Shown piece after piece: positions 1-8,244 of a stretch of 64,000 nucleotides of DNA; position 1 is the stretch's first letter, and each line of letters starts with the position of its first letter. The DNA is from Cupriavidus sp. (GTDB lineage: Bacteria > Pseudomonadota > Gammaproteobacteria > Burkholderiales > Burkholderiaceae), in assembly GCA_031181345.1 (NCBI GenBank), contig JAPSLC010000019.1, positions 17,628 through 81,627 of the forward strand. The letters are read 5' to 3'. The notes under the pieces were generated by a model. That model searched no databases and had not been told where the DNA came from. It saw only the letters and a list, made by a program, of their open reading frames with translations. The position numbers were made by a program, and so were the translations under genes.

Positions 1-200
1 AAGCTGATCAGCCCGGCGTAGCGGTGCTGCGATCCTTTGTCATGCAAGGCGGCGGTCAACGCCGCATCGAGGGCATCGCCGCGCAGGCCGCTCAGTATCG
101 TTGCACCTGGCCAGTCCAGCAGCCGCGCCTCGAAGGCCATGCCGGTGACGACAAGCCAGCGCGGCGCTGCGGCATCGGCCCGGTTCGCGGGCTCGCTCAC
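1..200 (-). CDS. hpnG: Hopanoid-associated phosphorylase, N-terminal part (runs off the window)
   Basis: Only the first 66 codons are present. The minus-strand reading begins at a GTG and gives a short leader followed by WLVVTGMAFEARLL. This resembles the start of the purine-nucleoside-phosphorylase-like proteins found in hopanoid loci (HpnG), which are proposed to release adenine from adenosylhopane and give ribosylhopane for side-chain extension. The GTG overlaps the stop of the squalene-hopene cyclase gene in a GTGA arrangement, so the two are probably translationally coupled. The assignment rests on a short conserved segment plus context, and the catalytic part is outside the window. Confidence 0.72.
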   Translation of the reverse strand, partial: MSEPANRADAAAPRWLVVTGMAFEARLLDWPGATILSGLRGDALDAALTAALHDKGSQHRYAGLIS

Positions 201-2344
201 ATGCCCCATGGCATGCGGCCCGCGGCATCGGCATCGGCATCGGCATCGGCATCGGCATCGGCATCGGCATCGGCATCGTTGGCAACGCTCTCAAGATTGC
301 GATACCGCGCCAGCGCCCACAGCGGGAAATACCGCGCATAGCCGTGATAGCGCAGGTAGAACACGCGCGGAAAGCCCACCGCGGTGAAATGCTGCTCGTC
401 CCACAGCCCGTCGGCACGCTGCTCGCGCAGCAGATAGTCGATGCCGCGCGCCACCGCCGGCAGATCGCGGCATCCGGCCGCCATCAGGCCCAGCAGCGCC
501 CACGCGGTCTGCGACGGCGTGCTGGGCGCCCGCTCGTGGCCGTGGTAATCGAGCCGGTAGCTGCTGCCGTCCTCGCCCCAGCCGCCGTCCTCGTTCTGTA
601 CCGACAGCAGCCACTGCGCGGCGCGCCGCATTGGCGCGGCATCCGGCCCGAGCCCAGCGGCCTGCAGCGCGCACAGCGCGCTCCAGGTGCCATACAGGTA
701 GTTGGTGCCCCAGCGCCCGTACCAGCTGCCGTTGGCCTCCTGCTCGTCCAGCAGATAGCGCAGCGCCTGCGCGGCGGCGCGGCTGTTCGCCGGCAATTCG
801 CCAAGCTGCGCCAGCATCGACAGGCAGCGCGCCGACACGTCGGCGGTGGGCGGGTCGAGCAGCGCGCCATGGTCGGCGAACGGGATGCTGTTCAGATGGC
901 GGTGCGTGTTCTCCGGCTCGAAGGCGCCCCAGCCGCCGTCGCTGCTCTGCATGCCCTCGATCCATTCGCGGGCGCGCGAGAGCGCCGGCTCCACGCGGCC
1001 CTGCCAGCGCGAATCGACACGCGCCGCGCGGTCGAGCGCCATCGCGACCACGGCGGTATCGTCGACGTCGGGATAGTGAGGATTGGCATATTGGAAGGCC
1101 CAGCCCCCGGGGCGCAGCTGCGGGCGGCGCACCGCCCAGTCGCCGCGCACGTCGAGCACCTGCAGCGGCAGCAGCCAGTCGAGCGCGCGCCGCGCCGCCG
1201 CCAGGGCGCGTTCGCCGCCGGCCTCGAGCATCGCATGGCAGGTCAGCGAGGTGTCCCACACCGGCGAAAAGCAGGGCTGGCAGTAGGCCTCATCCCCATG
1301 CTCGACCAGCAGGCGGTCCAGCGCCGCTCGCGCCTGCGCGCGCGCCGGCTCGTCGCGCGGCACGCCGAGCGCGTCGAACATCATCACTGCATTGACCATC
1401 GCCGGAAAGATCGCGCCCAGACCGTCGTCACCGTTCAGCCGCTCGCTGACGAACTGCTCGGCGCGCTGGATGGCACGCCGACGCAATGCGCGCGGCGACA
1501 GGGGCTCAAGCACGCGCAGCGCGACATCGACGCCGCGGAACACCGCATACCAGAAGCGGCTCTGGTGCGGCGCCCTGCCCGGCATCCGCGCCGCCTGGCT
1601 GGGCCGGCGAAACAGCTCGTCGATGCCGACCCGGCGCGGATTGCACGCGCACGGACGCAGCGTGTTCAGCACCAGCAGCGGCACGATCACCGTCCGTGCC
1701 CAGTACGAGATCTTCGACAGATGAAAGGGAAACCACAGCGGCAGCAGCATGATCTCGACCGGCATCAGCGGCACCGCGCGCCACGGCATCACGCCGTACA
1801 GCGCCAGCAGCGTGCGGGTGAACACATTGCTCGCTTCGGCACCGCCCAGCGCGAGGATGCGCTCGCGCGCCAGGCGCATCGCCGGCGCATCGACCGGCTC
1901 GCCGATCATCTTCAGCGCGAAATACGCCTTGACGCTGGCGCTGATATCGGACGCGCCGCCATGGAACAGCGGCCAGCCGCCGTCCGCATTCTGGCGCCTG
2001 AGCAGATAGCGCCCGATGCGCGCCTCCAGCGCGGCATCGGCGGGCTCGCCCAGATAGTGGACCAGCAGCACGTATTCGGACGGGATCGTGGTATCGGCCT
2101 CGAGCTCGAACACCCAGTGGCCATCGGGCCGTTGCCGCGCGATCAGCGCATCGACGGCGTGCGCGATTGCGGCATCGAGGCGCTGACCGGTGGAAGCGGG
2201 GGAAGCGGTGGAAGCGGTGAGCGAAGGGAAGGACGGCGCGAGGCAGACCGCGGAATCCGGCCGATCCTTGCTGTCCACGGGGTCGGCGGCGGCCGGCGAA
2301 CCGGTCAAGGCGATCTGGATTCGAGCCACATCACTCCTCGTCAC
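197..2344 (-). CDS. shc: Squalene-hopene cyclase
   Basis: Membrane-bound class II triterpene cyclase that folds squalene into hopene/diplopterol, the first step of hopanoid synthesis. The general-acid motif DVDD lies at residues 426-429 (as in DXDDTA of the family). Several QW-type repeats are visible (for example DGGWPLFHGG, DGGWGAFEPEN, NGSWYGRWG, DGGWGEDGSS). The product is 715 residues, longer than the usual 630-680, because of a low-complexity leader of about 50 residues and a C-terminal tail of alternating Asp-Ala after the natural end near RYRNL. The start is a GTG. A second in-frame GTG at 2329 sits close behind GAGGAG and could be used instead. The stop overlaps the start of the next hopanoid gene. 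Confidence 0.95.
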   Translation of the reverse strand: MTRSDVARIQIALTGSPAAADPVDSKDRPDSAVCLAPSFPSLTASTASPASTGQRLDAAIAHAVDALIARQRPDGHWVFELEADTTIPSEYVLLVHYLGEPADAALEARIGRYLLRRQNADGGWPLFHGGASDISASVKAYFALKMIGEPVDAPAMRLARERILALGGAEASNVFTRTLLALYGVMPWRAVPLMPVEIMLLPLWFPFHLSKISYWARTVIVPLLVLNTLRPCACNPRRVGIDELFRRPSQAARMPGRAPHQSRFWYAVFRGVDVALRVLEPLSPRALRRRAIQRAEQFVSERLNGDDGLGAIFPAMVNAVMMFDALGVPRDEPARAQARAALDRLLVEHGDEAYCQPCFSPVWDTSLTCHAMLEAGGERALAAARRALDWLLPLQVLDVRGDWAVRRPQLRPGGWAFQYANPHYPDVDDTAVVAMALDRAARVDSRWQGRVEPALSRAREWIEGMQSSDGGWGAFEPENTHRHLNSIPFADHGALLDPPTADVSARCLSMLAQLGELPANSRAAAQALRYLLDEQEANGSWYGRWGTNYLYGTWSALCALQAAGLGPDAAPMRRAAQWLLSVQNEDGGWGEDGSSYRLDYHGHERAPSTPSQTAWALLGLMAAGCRDLPAVARGIDYLLREQRADGLWDEQHFTAVGFPRVFYLRYHGYARYFPLWALARYRNLESVANDADADADADADADADADAAGRMPWGM
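225..278. repeat. Nine tandem copies of GCATCG inside the 3' end of shc
   Basis: Nine perfect hexamers GCATCG follow one another. Read on the minus strand they encode the Asp-Ala run at the extreme C-terminus of the cyclase. A hexamer array can gain or lose units without breaking the frame, so copy number may vary between strains. Confidence 0.97.
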
Positions 2345-2573
2345 GCAATGACATCGCGAGGCAGCCGGCGGGGCGGGACCACGACCGGCGCGCGTGCAGA
2401 CCCGCGATCGGTGTTGGGGGTCGGGCGATTATAGCAACAGGTCCGAAAGCCGGCCGAGCGAGCCCGCTCGCCTTGACAGCCCCCATGCGCGGCTTCTATG
2501 CTGGCGCGCATTGTTCCTTTGATAAGACCGATGTTCTGTTGTACGGAATACACGGAACCTCGGCGCAATCGCC

Positions 2574-3815
2574 ATGCACCTCGACTCCCCCAGCGGCAAC
2601 CCCGCTCGGCAAGCCCCCCGCAAACCGCTGCGCGGCATTCGCGTGCTCGACCTGACCAATGTGCTGGCAGGCCCCTTCTGCTGCCACCAGCTGGCGCATC
2701 TGGGCGCGGACGTGATCAAGGTCGAGACGCCCGGCACCGGCGACCTGGCGCGCCAGCTGGGCGCCGACGCGGAGCTCAACCGCAGGCTGATGGGCGTGTC
2801 CTTCCTCGCGCAGAACCCCGGCAAGCGCTCGATCACGCTGAACCTGAAGCATCCGCTCGGCAAGCAGGCGCTGCGCCGGCTGGTGCAGCAGTCCGACGTG
2901 CTGGTCGAGAACTTCCGCCCCGGCGTGATGGCGCGGCTCGGACTCGGCTACGACACGCTGAAGCAGGACAATGCGCGGCTGATCTATTGCGCGATTTCCG
3001 GCTTCGGCCAGGACGGCCCGCTGGCCGACCTGCCCGCCTACGATCAGATCATCCAGGGCATGGCCGGCGTGATGAGCATCACCGGCGATGCGCAGACCGC
3101 GCCGTATCGCGTCGGCTATCCGGTCTCGGACACCGTCGGCGGGCTGACGGCGGCGCTGGCAGTGGCCGCGGCGCTGGCCGACCGCGACCGCACCGAGGGC
3201 TATCTGATCGACGTGTCGATGCTCGAATCGACGCTGGCGACAATGGGCTGGGTGGTGTCGAACTACCTGGTGGCCGGGCGCGAACCGGCGCCGATGGGCA
3301 ACGACAACATGACCGCGAGCCCGTCCGGCACCTTCCGTACCGGCGACGGGCTGATCAATATCGCGGCCAACAAGCAGGAACAGTTCGAGGCGGTCTGCCG
3401 CGTGATCGGCCGGCCGGAGCTGGCCACGGACCCGCGCTTCGCCGAGCGGCAGGCGCGGCTGCAGCATCGCGGTGCACTGCAGGACGAACTCGAGGCCGAA
3501 CTGACGCGGCAGCCCACCGCCCATTGGTGGCCGCTGCTGAACCAGGCCGGCGTGCCGGCCGGTCCGGTCTATACGGTGCCGCAGACGCTGGCCCATCCGC
3601 AGGTCGCCACGCGCGGCCTCGTCGCCGAATTTCCCGATGCGCCCGGCGTGGGGCGCGACCTGCGTCTGCTGCGCACCGGCTTCAAGCTCGACGGCGCCGC
3701 GCCCGCGGTCGATGCGCCGCCGCCCGAACTGGGCCAGCACACGCGCGACATCCTCCTCGAACTCGGCTACACGGCCGAGCAGATCGACACCATGCAGGCG
3801 GAGCAGGCCCTATGA
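2574..3815 (+). CDS. Family III CoA-transferase (CaiB/BaiF type)
   Basis: Transfers CoA between carboxylic acids in the cytoplasm through an aspartyl-CoA thioester. The 413-residue protein opens with the family signature LRGIRVLDLTNVLAGPF and keeps the catalytic Asp at residue 157 in AYDQIIQGMAG. The length is normal for the family. The start has no strong ribosome site but places the protein start at the usual distance from the signature. Its stop overlaps the start of the citrate-synthase-like gene by ATGA, so the two are coupled. This suggests the transferase activates or recycles the acid handled by the lyase. The substrate cannot be read from the sequence. Confidence 0.9.
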   Translation: MHLDSPSGNPARQAPRKPLRGIRVLDLTNVLAGPFCCHQLAHLGADVIKVETPGTGDLARQLGADAELNRRLMGVSFLAQNPGKRSITLNLKHPLGKQALRRLVQQSDVLVENFRPGVMARLGLGYDTLKQDNARLIYCAISGFGQDGPLADLPAYDQIIQGMAGVMSITGDAQTAPYRVGYPVSDTVGGLTAALAVAAALADRDRTEGYLIDVSMLESTLATMGWVVSNYLVAGREPAPMGNDNMTASPSGTFRTGDGLINIAANKQEQFEAVCRVIGRPELATDPRFAERQARLQHRGALQDELEAELTRQPTAHWWPLLNQAGVPAGPVYTVPQTLAHPQVATRGLVAEFPDAPGVGRDLRLLRTGFKLDGAAPAVDAPPPELGQHTRDILLELGYTAEQIDTMQAEQAL

Positions 3816-4702
3816 CCGCATTCGACCCCTCCAACCCGGACGCCGGCCAGCGCCGCGCCCAAGACTGGTGGCACAGCGCCATCATCGACATGCAGCCCGG
3901 CGTGATCCGCTATCGCGGCTATCCGATCGAGCAACTGATCGGGCGCGTCTCGTTCGCGCAGATGATCTGGCTGATGCTGTGCGGCGAACTGCCGCCGCCG
4001 GGCCAGGCCGCGCTGCTCGACGCCGCGCTGATGTCGGCGGTCGACCATGGTCCGCAGGCGCCGAGCATCGCGGTGGCCCGCATGGCGGCGACCTGCGGCG
4101 TGGGGCTGAACAATGCGATGGCATCGGCCGTCAACCTGCTCGGCGACGTGCATGGCGGCGCCGGCGAGCAGGCGGTGGCGCTCTATCTGGACATCGCGGC
4201 GCGCGTCGACGCCGGGCTGGCGCTGCCCGACGCGGTGCAGGCGGGCCTGCAGGTCTGGCGCGAGCTGCACGGCAAGTACGTCTCCGGCTTCGGCCATCGC
4301 TTTCATCCGGTCGATCCACGCGCGCCGCGGCTGCTCGAACTGGTCGACCAGGCCGCCGCCGATGGCGTGGTCAGCGGACGGTTCGCCGCCATCGCGCGGG
4401 CCGTGGAGGTTGAACTCGGCGCGGGACGATCGCGGCCGGTACCGATGAATATCGACGGCGCCACCGCGGTGATCTATGCCGAGCTGGGTTTCCCGCCGCC
4501 GCTGGCGCGCGGGCTGTTCTGCCTGTCGCGCTCGGTCGGCATCCTGGCGCACGCCTGGGAGCAGACCGAGCAAGGCGGGCGCAACAAGGGGCCGATGCCG
4601 CGCGAGTTCATCTGGACCTATGACGGACACCCGCCGCGCGATGTGCCGGAGGCCCTGTCGCCCCGGCAGCCGGCGGGCGAACGGCCGGACCCCAAGGGCT
4701 AG
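3812..4702 (+). CDS. Citrate synthase-family protein, citryl-CoA lyase-like
   Basis: A short (296-residue) member of the citrate synthase fold. The catalytic triad is recognisable and correctly spaced: His114 in HGGAGEQ, His162 in GFGHRFHP and Asp215 in MNIDGATA. The large N-terminal part of true citrate synthases is missing, as in citryl-CoA lyases and related acyl-CoA lyases/synthases. The start codon lies inside the stop of the preceding CoA-transferase gene. Together they could cleave or form a citrate-like or malyl-like CoA ester, with the transferase supplying CoA. The last 25 residues (Pro/Arg-rich) look disordered. Confidence 0.8.
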   Translation: MTAFDPSNPDAGQRRAQDWWHSAIIDMQPGVIRYRGYPIEQLIGRVSFAQMIWLMLCGELPPPGQAALLDAALMSAVDHGPQAPSIAVARMAATCGVGLNNAMASAVNLLGDVHGGAGEQAVALYLDIAARVDAGLALPDAVQAGLQVWRELHGKYVSGFGHRFHPVDPRAPRLLELVDQAAADGVVSGRFAAIARAVEVELGAGRSRPVPMNIDGATAVIYAELGFPPPLARGLFCLSRSVGILAHAWEQTEQGGRNKGPMPREFIWTYDGHPPRDVPEALSPRQPAGERPDPKG

Positions 4703-4739
4703 TGCGTTGGTCGCGTTGGGGAACGTCGCGGCTGGCGCG

Positions 4740-6059
4740 TCAACGCGTGTCGGGCGGATGACCGGCCGCGAGGGCGGCATCGGACTCGGCATCGGGCTGC
4801 GCGGCCGGCGCCGACACCGACCCGCGCCTCGATTCCGCCGCCGCGGCCATCGCCTCCTCGCGCTCCAGCGTGGACGCCAGCACATAGCGGTCCCGCCCGC
4901 GGCGCTTGGCCTCGTACAGCGCGCGGTCGGCATGGCCGAACAATTGCTGCCACAGCCCCACCGAGTCGGAACCATCGTCGCGCAGTTGCGCCACGCCGAT
5001 GCTGACGCTGGCGAACTTGCCGGCCGGCCCGGGCAGCGGAATCGCCCGCACCTTGCGCAGGATGCGCCGGGCCAGCGCGGTGGCCTGGTGCTCGTCGGTG
5101 TGGGGACACAGCACGCAGAATTCCTCGCCGCCATAGCGGCCCGCCACGTCGGAGGCGCGACGCGAGTTGTCCAGCGCCTCGGCAATCGCCTGCAGCACGG
5201 CGTCGCCGGCGCGATGGCCGCTGCGGTCGTTGACCTGCTTGAAATGGTCGACGTCGATGACCAGGCAGGCGACCGCCTGCCGGTTGCGCAGCGCGGACAC
5301 GATCAGCCGGCTGGCCGCGTTGTCCAGCGCGGTGCGGTTGAGCAGGCCGGTCAGCCCGTCAATGCGGGCGCCGCGCTCCTTGTTGGCGATGACCTGCTCC
5401 AGCGCCATCACGGTGAAGCCGAACAGCCCGAGCAGTGTCGCCACTAGCGGCGCGAGCACCACCACCGCGTTGTAGGTGGCGTCGTGAGCGAGATTGCCCC
5501 CATTGAACGGCGACGCCAACATCGCGCCGTCGGCCTGCCAGGCCGCGGCCGCGCCATAGAGCTGGGCGCACAGCTGGACCGCGCTGGCCAGCAACACCAG
5601 CGGCAGGCCGATTTCGCTATGGCGCACGCGCGAGCGCAGCAGCACCAGGATGGTCGTCAGCGACAGCAGCGCCAGCGCGACATAGACGATGCGATGCAGT
5701 TGCAGCACCGGATGGGGTCCGGTCAGCGCGTCGAGCGCGGCGGCGACGGTGATCACCACGGCGGCGCCCTGCATGCGGGTAAATCCGGACAAACCCTGAT
5801 GCACGCGCACGCCGCAATAGATCGCCAGCTTGCCGGCCAGATAGACCATCACCGCCACCGCGCCTGCTTCCACCACACGCGCCGTGGCCGCATTGATCGT
5901 CAGCGCCAGTCCGCCTGCGGACAGCACCAGGTGGCCGCCGGCCCATAGGCGGCCGGCATCGGTGCGGATCAGCGCGAACACAAGGCCCGTCGAGATCAGC
6001 AGCGTGCTGGAAAACACCACCATCATGACGATCACAATGCTGTGCTGGTCTAGCTGCAC
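4740..6059 (-). CDS. Membrane-anchored diguanylate cyclase (GGDEF)
   Basis: Makes cyclic di-GMP from two GTP. The N-terminal 230 residues hold about six to seven hydrophobic segments, so the sensor part is membrane-embedded. The C-terminal GGDEF domain carries GGEEF at residues 310-314 and, five residues before it, the RASD inhibitory-site motif (RxxD), so product inhibition is likely. I chose the GTG at 6059 because AGGG stands seven bases before it and the protein then begins next to the first membrane helix. A longer in-frame extension to 6191 has no support. The signal sensed is unknown. It stands alone, facing the citryl-CoA lyase-like gene. Confidence 0.92.
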   Translation of the reverse strand: MQLDQHSIVIVMMVVFSSTLLISTGLVFALIRTDAGRLWAGGHLVLSAGGLALTINAATARVVEAGAVAVMVYLAGKLAIYCGVRVHQGLSGFTRMQGAAVVITVAAALDALTGPHPVLQLHRIVYVALALLSLTTILVLLRSRVRHSEIGLPLVLLASAVQLCAQLYGAAAAWQADGAMLASPFNGGNLAHDATYNAVVVLAPLVATLLGLFGFTVMALEQVIANKERGARIDGLTGLLNRTALDNAASRLIVSALRNRQAVACLVIDVDHFKQVNDRSGHRAGDAVLQAIAEALDNSRRASDVAGRYGGEEFCVLCPHTDEHQATALARRILRKVRAIPLPGPAGKFASVSIGVAQLRDDGSDSVGLWQQLFGHADRALYEAKRRGRDRYVLASTLEREEAMAAAAESRRGSVSAPAAQPDAESDAALAAGHPPDTR

Positions 6060-6221
6060 GGTATCCCTCGGAAAATGCCGCGTTGCATATGCCCCGGCGG
6101 CACGGCCGCTCGTCCCAAAACCTTTGATGATAGCCGGCGCACCGGCGCCGGGCATCCCCCTTGAGTCGGGCATGGGCCGGCGCTGCGGCATCGACCGTGC
6201 CGCCGCCGAACCGGCGCGAGC

Positions 6222-6950
6222 TCAGTCGTCGAAGGGGAAACTGCCGCCCAGCGTTTCGGTCAGCGCGCGGGCGGCGCGCAGCACGTCCGCGCGGAAATCC
6301 GGCCGATAGCGCGAGGCCGGGCACGTCAGCGTCAGCGCGCCGCGCAGTTCGCCGCCGGGGCCGAACACCGGGGCCGACACGCCGGCGATATCGGGCACGC
6401 GGTCGCCGACCAGCGTCGCCACGCCCTCGCGGCGGATGGTGTCGTACAGCTGGCCGCGCGCGCCGGCAAAGGCGCGCAGCACGCGTCCGCCGGCGCCGCG
6501 GTTGCGCGGCAGCAGATCGCCGGCGCGGGCATGGTCACGCACCGGTTGCGGGGAGTCGACGCGATAGAGGCACAGCCGGTGCTCGCCCTGCTCGACATGG
6601 AAGGCCGCGCTTTCGCGGGTGTCGTGCACCAACTGGCGCAGTACCGGCATCACCGCCGTCTCCAGCGAGAACGACGCGGCATAGACCGCATGCAGGCGCG
6701 CGACTTCGGGGCCAAGGCCGTAGCGGCCGTCGGCGTGGCGCGCCACCAGCCGCGCATGCTCGAGCGAAGCGAGCAGCCGCAGCAGCGTACTTTTGTAGAG
6801 GCCCGAGCGCTGCGCCAGCTCGGCCAGCGTCAGCGCGGTATCGCCGAGCCGGAACGCACGCAGCAGGAACAGCGCGCGATCCACCGCCACCGCGCCGCCC
6901 TCGGCGGCATGCTTGTCGGCTTCGGAAACCTGGGCGGCTTTACGGGGCAT
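6222..6950 (-). CDS. IclR-family transcriptional regulator
   Basis: A 242-residue regulator. Residues 20-80 form the winged helix-turn-helix (VDRALFLLRAF...TLAELAQRSGLYKSTLLRLLASLE). The rest is the IclR effector-binding domain with the typical AFHVEQGEHRLCLYRVDS strand and a final segment near SRYRPDFRADVLRAARALTE. Regulators of this family usually control a neighbouring catabolic operon. The dehydrogenase gene behind it on the same strand (7080-8150) is the obvious candidate target, but no operator was identified. Confidence 0.92.
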   Translation of the reverse strand: MPRKAAQVSEADKHAAEGGAVAVDRALFLLRAFRLGDTALTLAELAQRSGLYKSTLLRLLASLEHARLVARHADGRYGLGPEVARLHAVYAASFSLETAVMPVLRQLVHDTRESAAFHVEQGEHRLCLYRVDSPQPVRDHARAGDLLPRNRGAGGRVLRAFAGARGQLYDTIRREGVATLVGDRVPDIAGVSAPVFGPGGELRGALTLTCPASRYRPDFRADVLRAARALTETLGGSFPFDD

Positions 6951-7038
6951 GGAGCGGAACAGCGCGAAATCAACGCGGAATCAACGAGGTCCGCGCACCG
7001 TATAGAACGGTCCTCGCTTTGTCAATGCAGCACCACGC

Positions 7039-7073
7039 AAGCCGCTGGGTCCCCGCTTTCGCGGGGACGACGG
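7039..7073. repeat. REP-like palindromic repeat, family A
   Basis: AAGCCGCTGGG is followed by the perfect hairpin GTCCCCGC-TTTC-GCGGGGAC. The same head sequence and stem type recur as an inverted pair at 37801-37900. It lies just after the stop of the dehydrogenase gene and may also act as a transcription end. Confidence 0.8.
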
Positions 7074-7079
7074 GGTCGT

Positions 7080-8150
7080 TCAGCCCAGCCGCCGCACCAC
7101 CGCGTCCGCAAACTCGCGCGTGCTGGCCCTGCCCTTCAGATCGCCGGTCCGGATGTTGTCCTCGTTCAGCGTCCGGTCGATCGCGGCGCGCATGCGCTGC
7201 GCCAGGTCCTGGCGTCCGACATGCTCGAGCATCAGGCCGGCGGCCAGCATCAGCGCGACCGGATTGGCCACGCCCTTGCCGGCGATGTCCGGCGCCGAGC
7301 CGTGCACGGCCTCGAAGACCGCCGCGTGCTCGCCGATATTCGCTCCCGGCGCCAGGCCCAGCCCGCCGACCAAGCCGGCGATCTGGTCCGACAGGATGTC
7401 GCCGAACAGGTTCGTGCACAGCAGCACGTCGAACTTCCACGGGTCCAGCACCAGCTGCATCGCGCAGGCATCGACGATGCGGTCCTCCATCTCGATCCGC
7501 CCCGCATAGTCGGCCGCCACCTCGCGCGCGGCCTCCAGGAAGATGCCGGTCAGCGCCTTCAGGATATTGGCCTTGTGTACCACGGTGACCTTCTTGCGGC
7601 CGTTGCGCAGCGCGTATTCGAAGGCGAAGCGGGCGATGCGCAGGCAATCGGCGCGCGTATTGGTGCCGGTGGACACCGCCACCGCGCGCGGATCGTCGCC
7701 GACCGCGATGTAGTAGTCGTGGGCGACGTAGAAGCCGCCGACGTTCTCCCGCACCAGCACCAGGTCGATGTCCTGATAGCGGCCGGGCACCACCGTGCGC
7801 GCCGGGCGCACGTTGGCGTAGAGCTGGAACAGCTCGCGCAGCCGGACATTGACCGAGCGAAAGCCGCCGCCCACCGGCGTGGTCAGCGGCCCCTTCAACG
7901 CCAGACCGGTGCGCCGGATGCTGTCCAGCGTGGGCTCGGGCAGCGGGTCACCGCCGGCCTCGAGCGCGGCCATGCCGGCCTGCTGCGTTTCCCAGGCGAA
8001 CGGCGCGCCCAGCGCGTCGAGCACCTGCAAGGTCGCGTCCATGATTTCCGGGCCGATGCCGTCGCCGGGAATCAGCGTGGCGGGGATGGCGGCGCCGCTA
8101 CGGCCAGCGGCGGGGTTGGCCTTGTTGTTCGGATTTGCATCGGTTTGCAC
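7080..8150 (-). CDS. Isocitrate/isopropylmalate dehydrogenase-family protein
   Basis: NAD(P)-dependent beta-decarboxylating dehydrogenase of 356 residues. Seen in order: the TLIPGDGIGPE start, the substrate-loop region FRSVNVRLRELFQLYANVRPAR, the catalytic-lysine strand VTVVHKANIL, the metal-binding stretch FGDILSDQIAGLVGG and the cofactor loop EAVHGSAPDIAGKGVANP. NVRPAR with VRENVGGFY fits NAD-isocitrate-type or 'tartrate/malate-type' members better than classical LeuB, so the substrate stays open. GTG at 8150 is chosen because GGAGA precedes it by seven bases; the reading frame continues upstream without conserved sequence. An IclR regulator is encoded just beyond its 3' end. Confidence 0.85.
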   Translation of the reverse strand: MQTDANPNNKANPAAGRSGAAIPATLIPGDGIGPEIMDATLQVLDALGAPFAWETQQAGMAALEAGGDPLPEPTLDSIRRTGLALKGPLTTPVGGGFRSVNVRLRELFQLYANVRPARTVVPGRYQDIDLVLVRENVGGFYVAHDYYIAVGDDPRAVAVSTGTNTRADCLRIARFAFEYALRNGRKKVTVVHKANILKALTGIFLEAAREVAADYAGRIEMEDRIVDACAMQLVLDPWKFDVLLCTNLFGDILSDQIAGLVGGLGLAPGANIGEHAAVFEAVHGSAPDIAGKGVANPVALMLAAGLMLEHVGRQDLAQRMRAAIDRTLNEDNIRTGDLKGRASTREFADAVVRRLG

Positions 8151-8244
8151 AGGCGATCTCCACAAAATGACAATGGCTACGGATGGCGACGGCACGCCCG
8201 CCAGGACTGACACGGGCCGACACGGGCCGGCAGCGCAGGCCAGG

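Noticed and set aside
344..2434. Long open frame on the plus strand, antisense to the hopene cyclase gene
   Set aside because: It is a shadow of the cyclase gene: the translation is rich in Arg, Gln, His and Ala without any family motif, while the minus strand has a clear cyclase.
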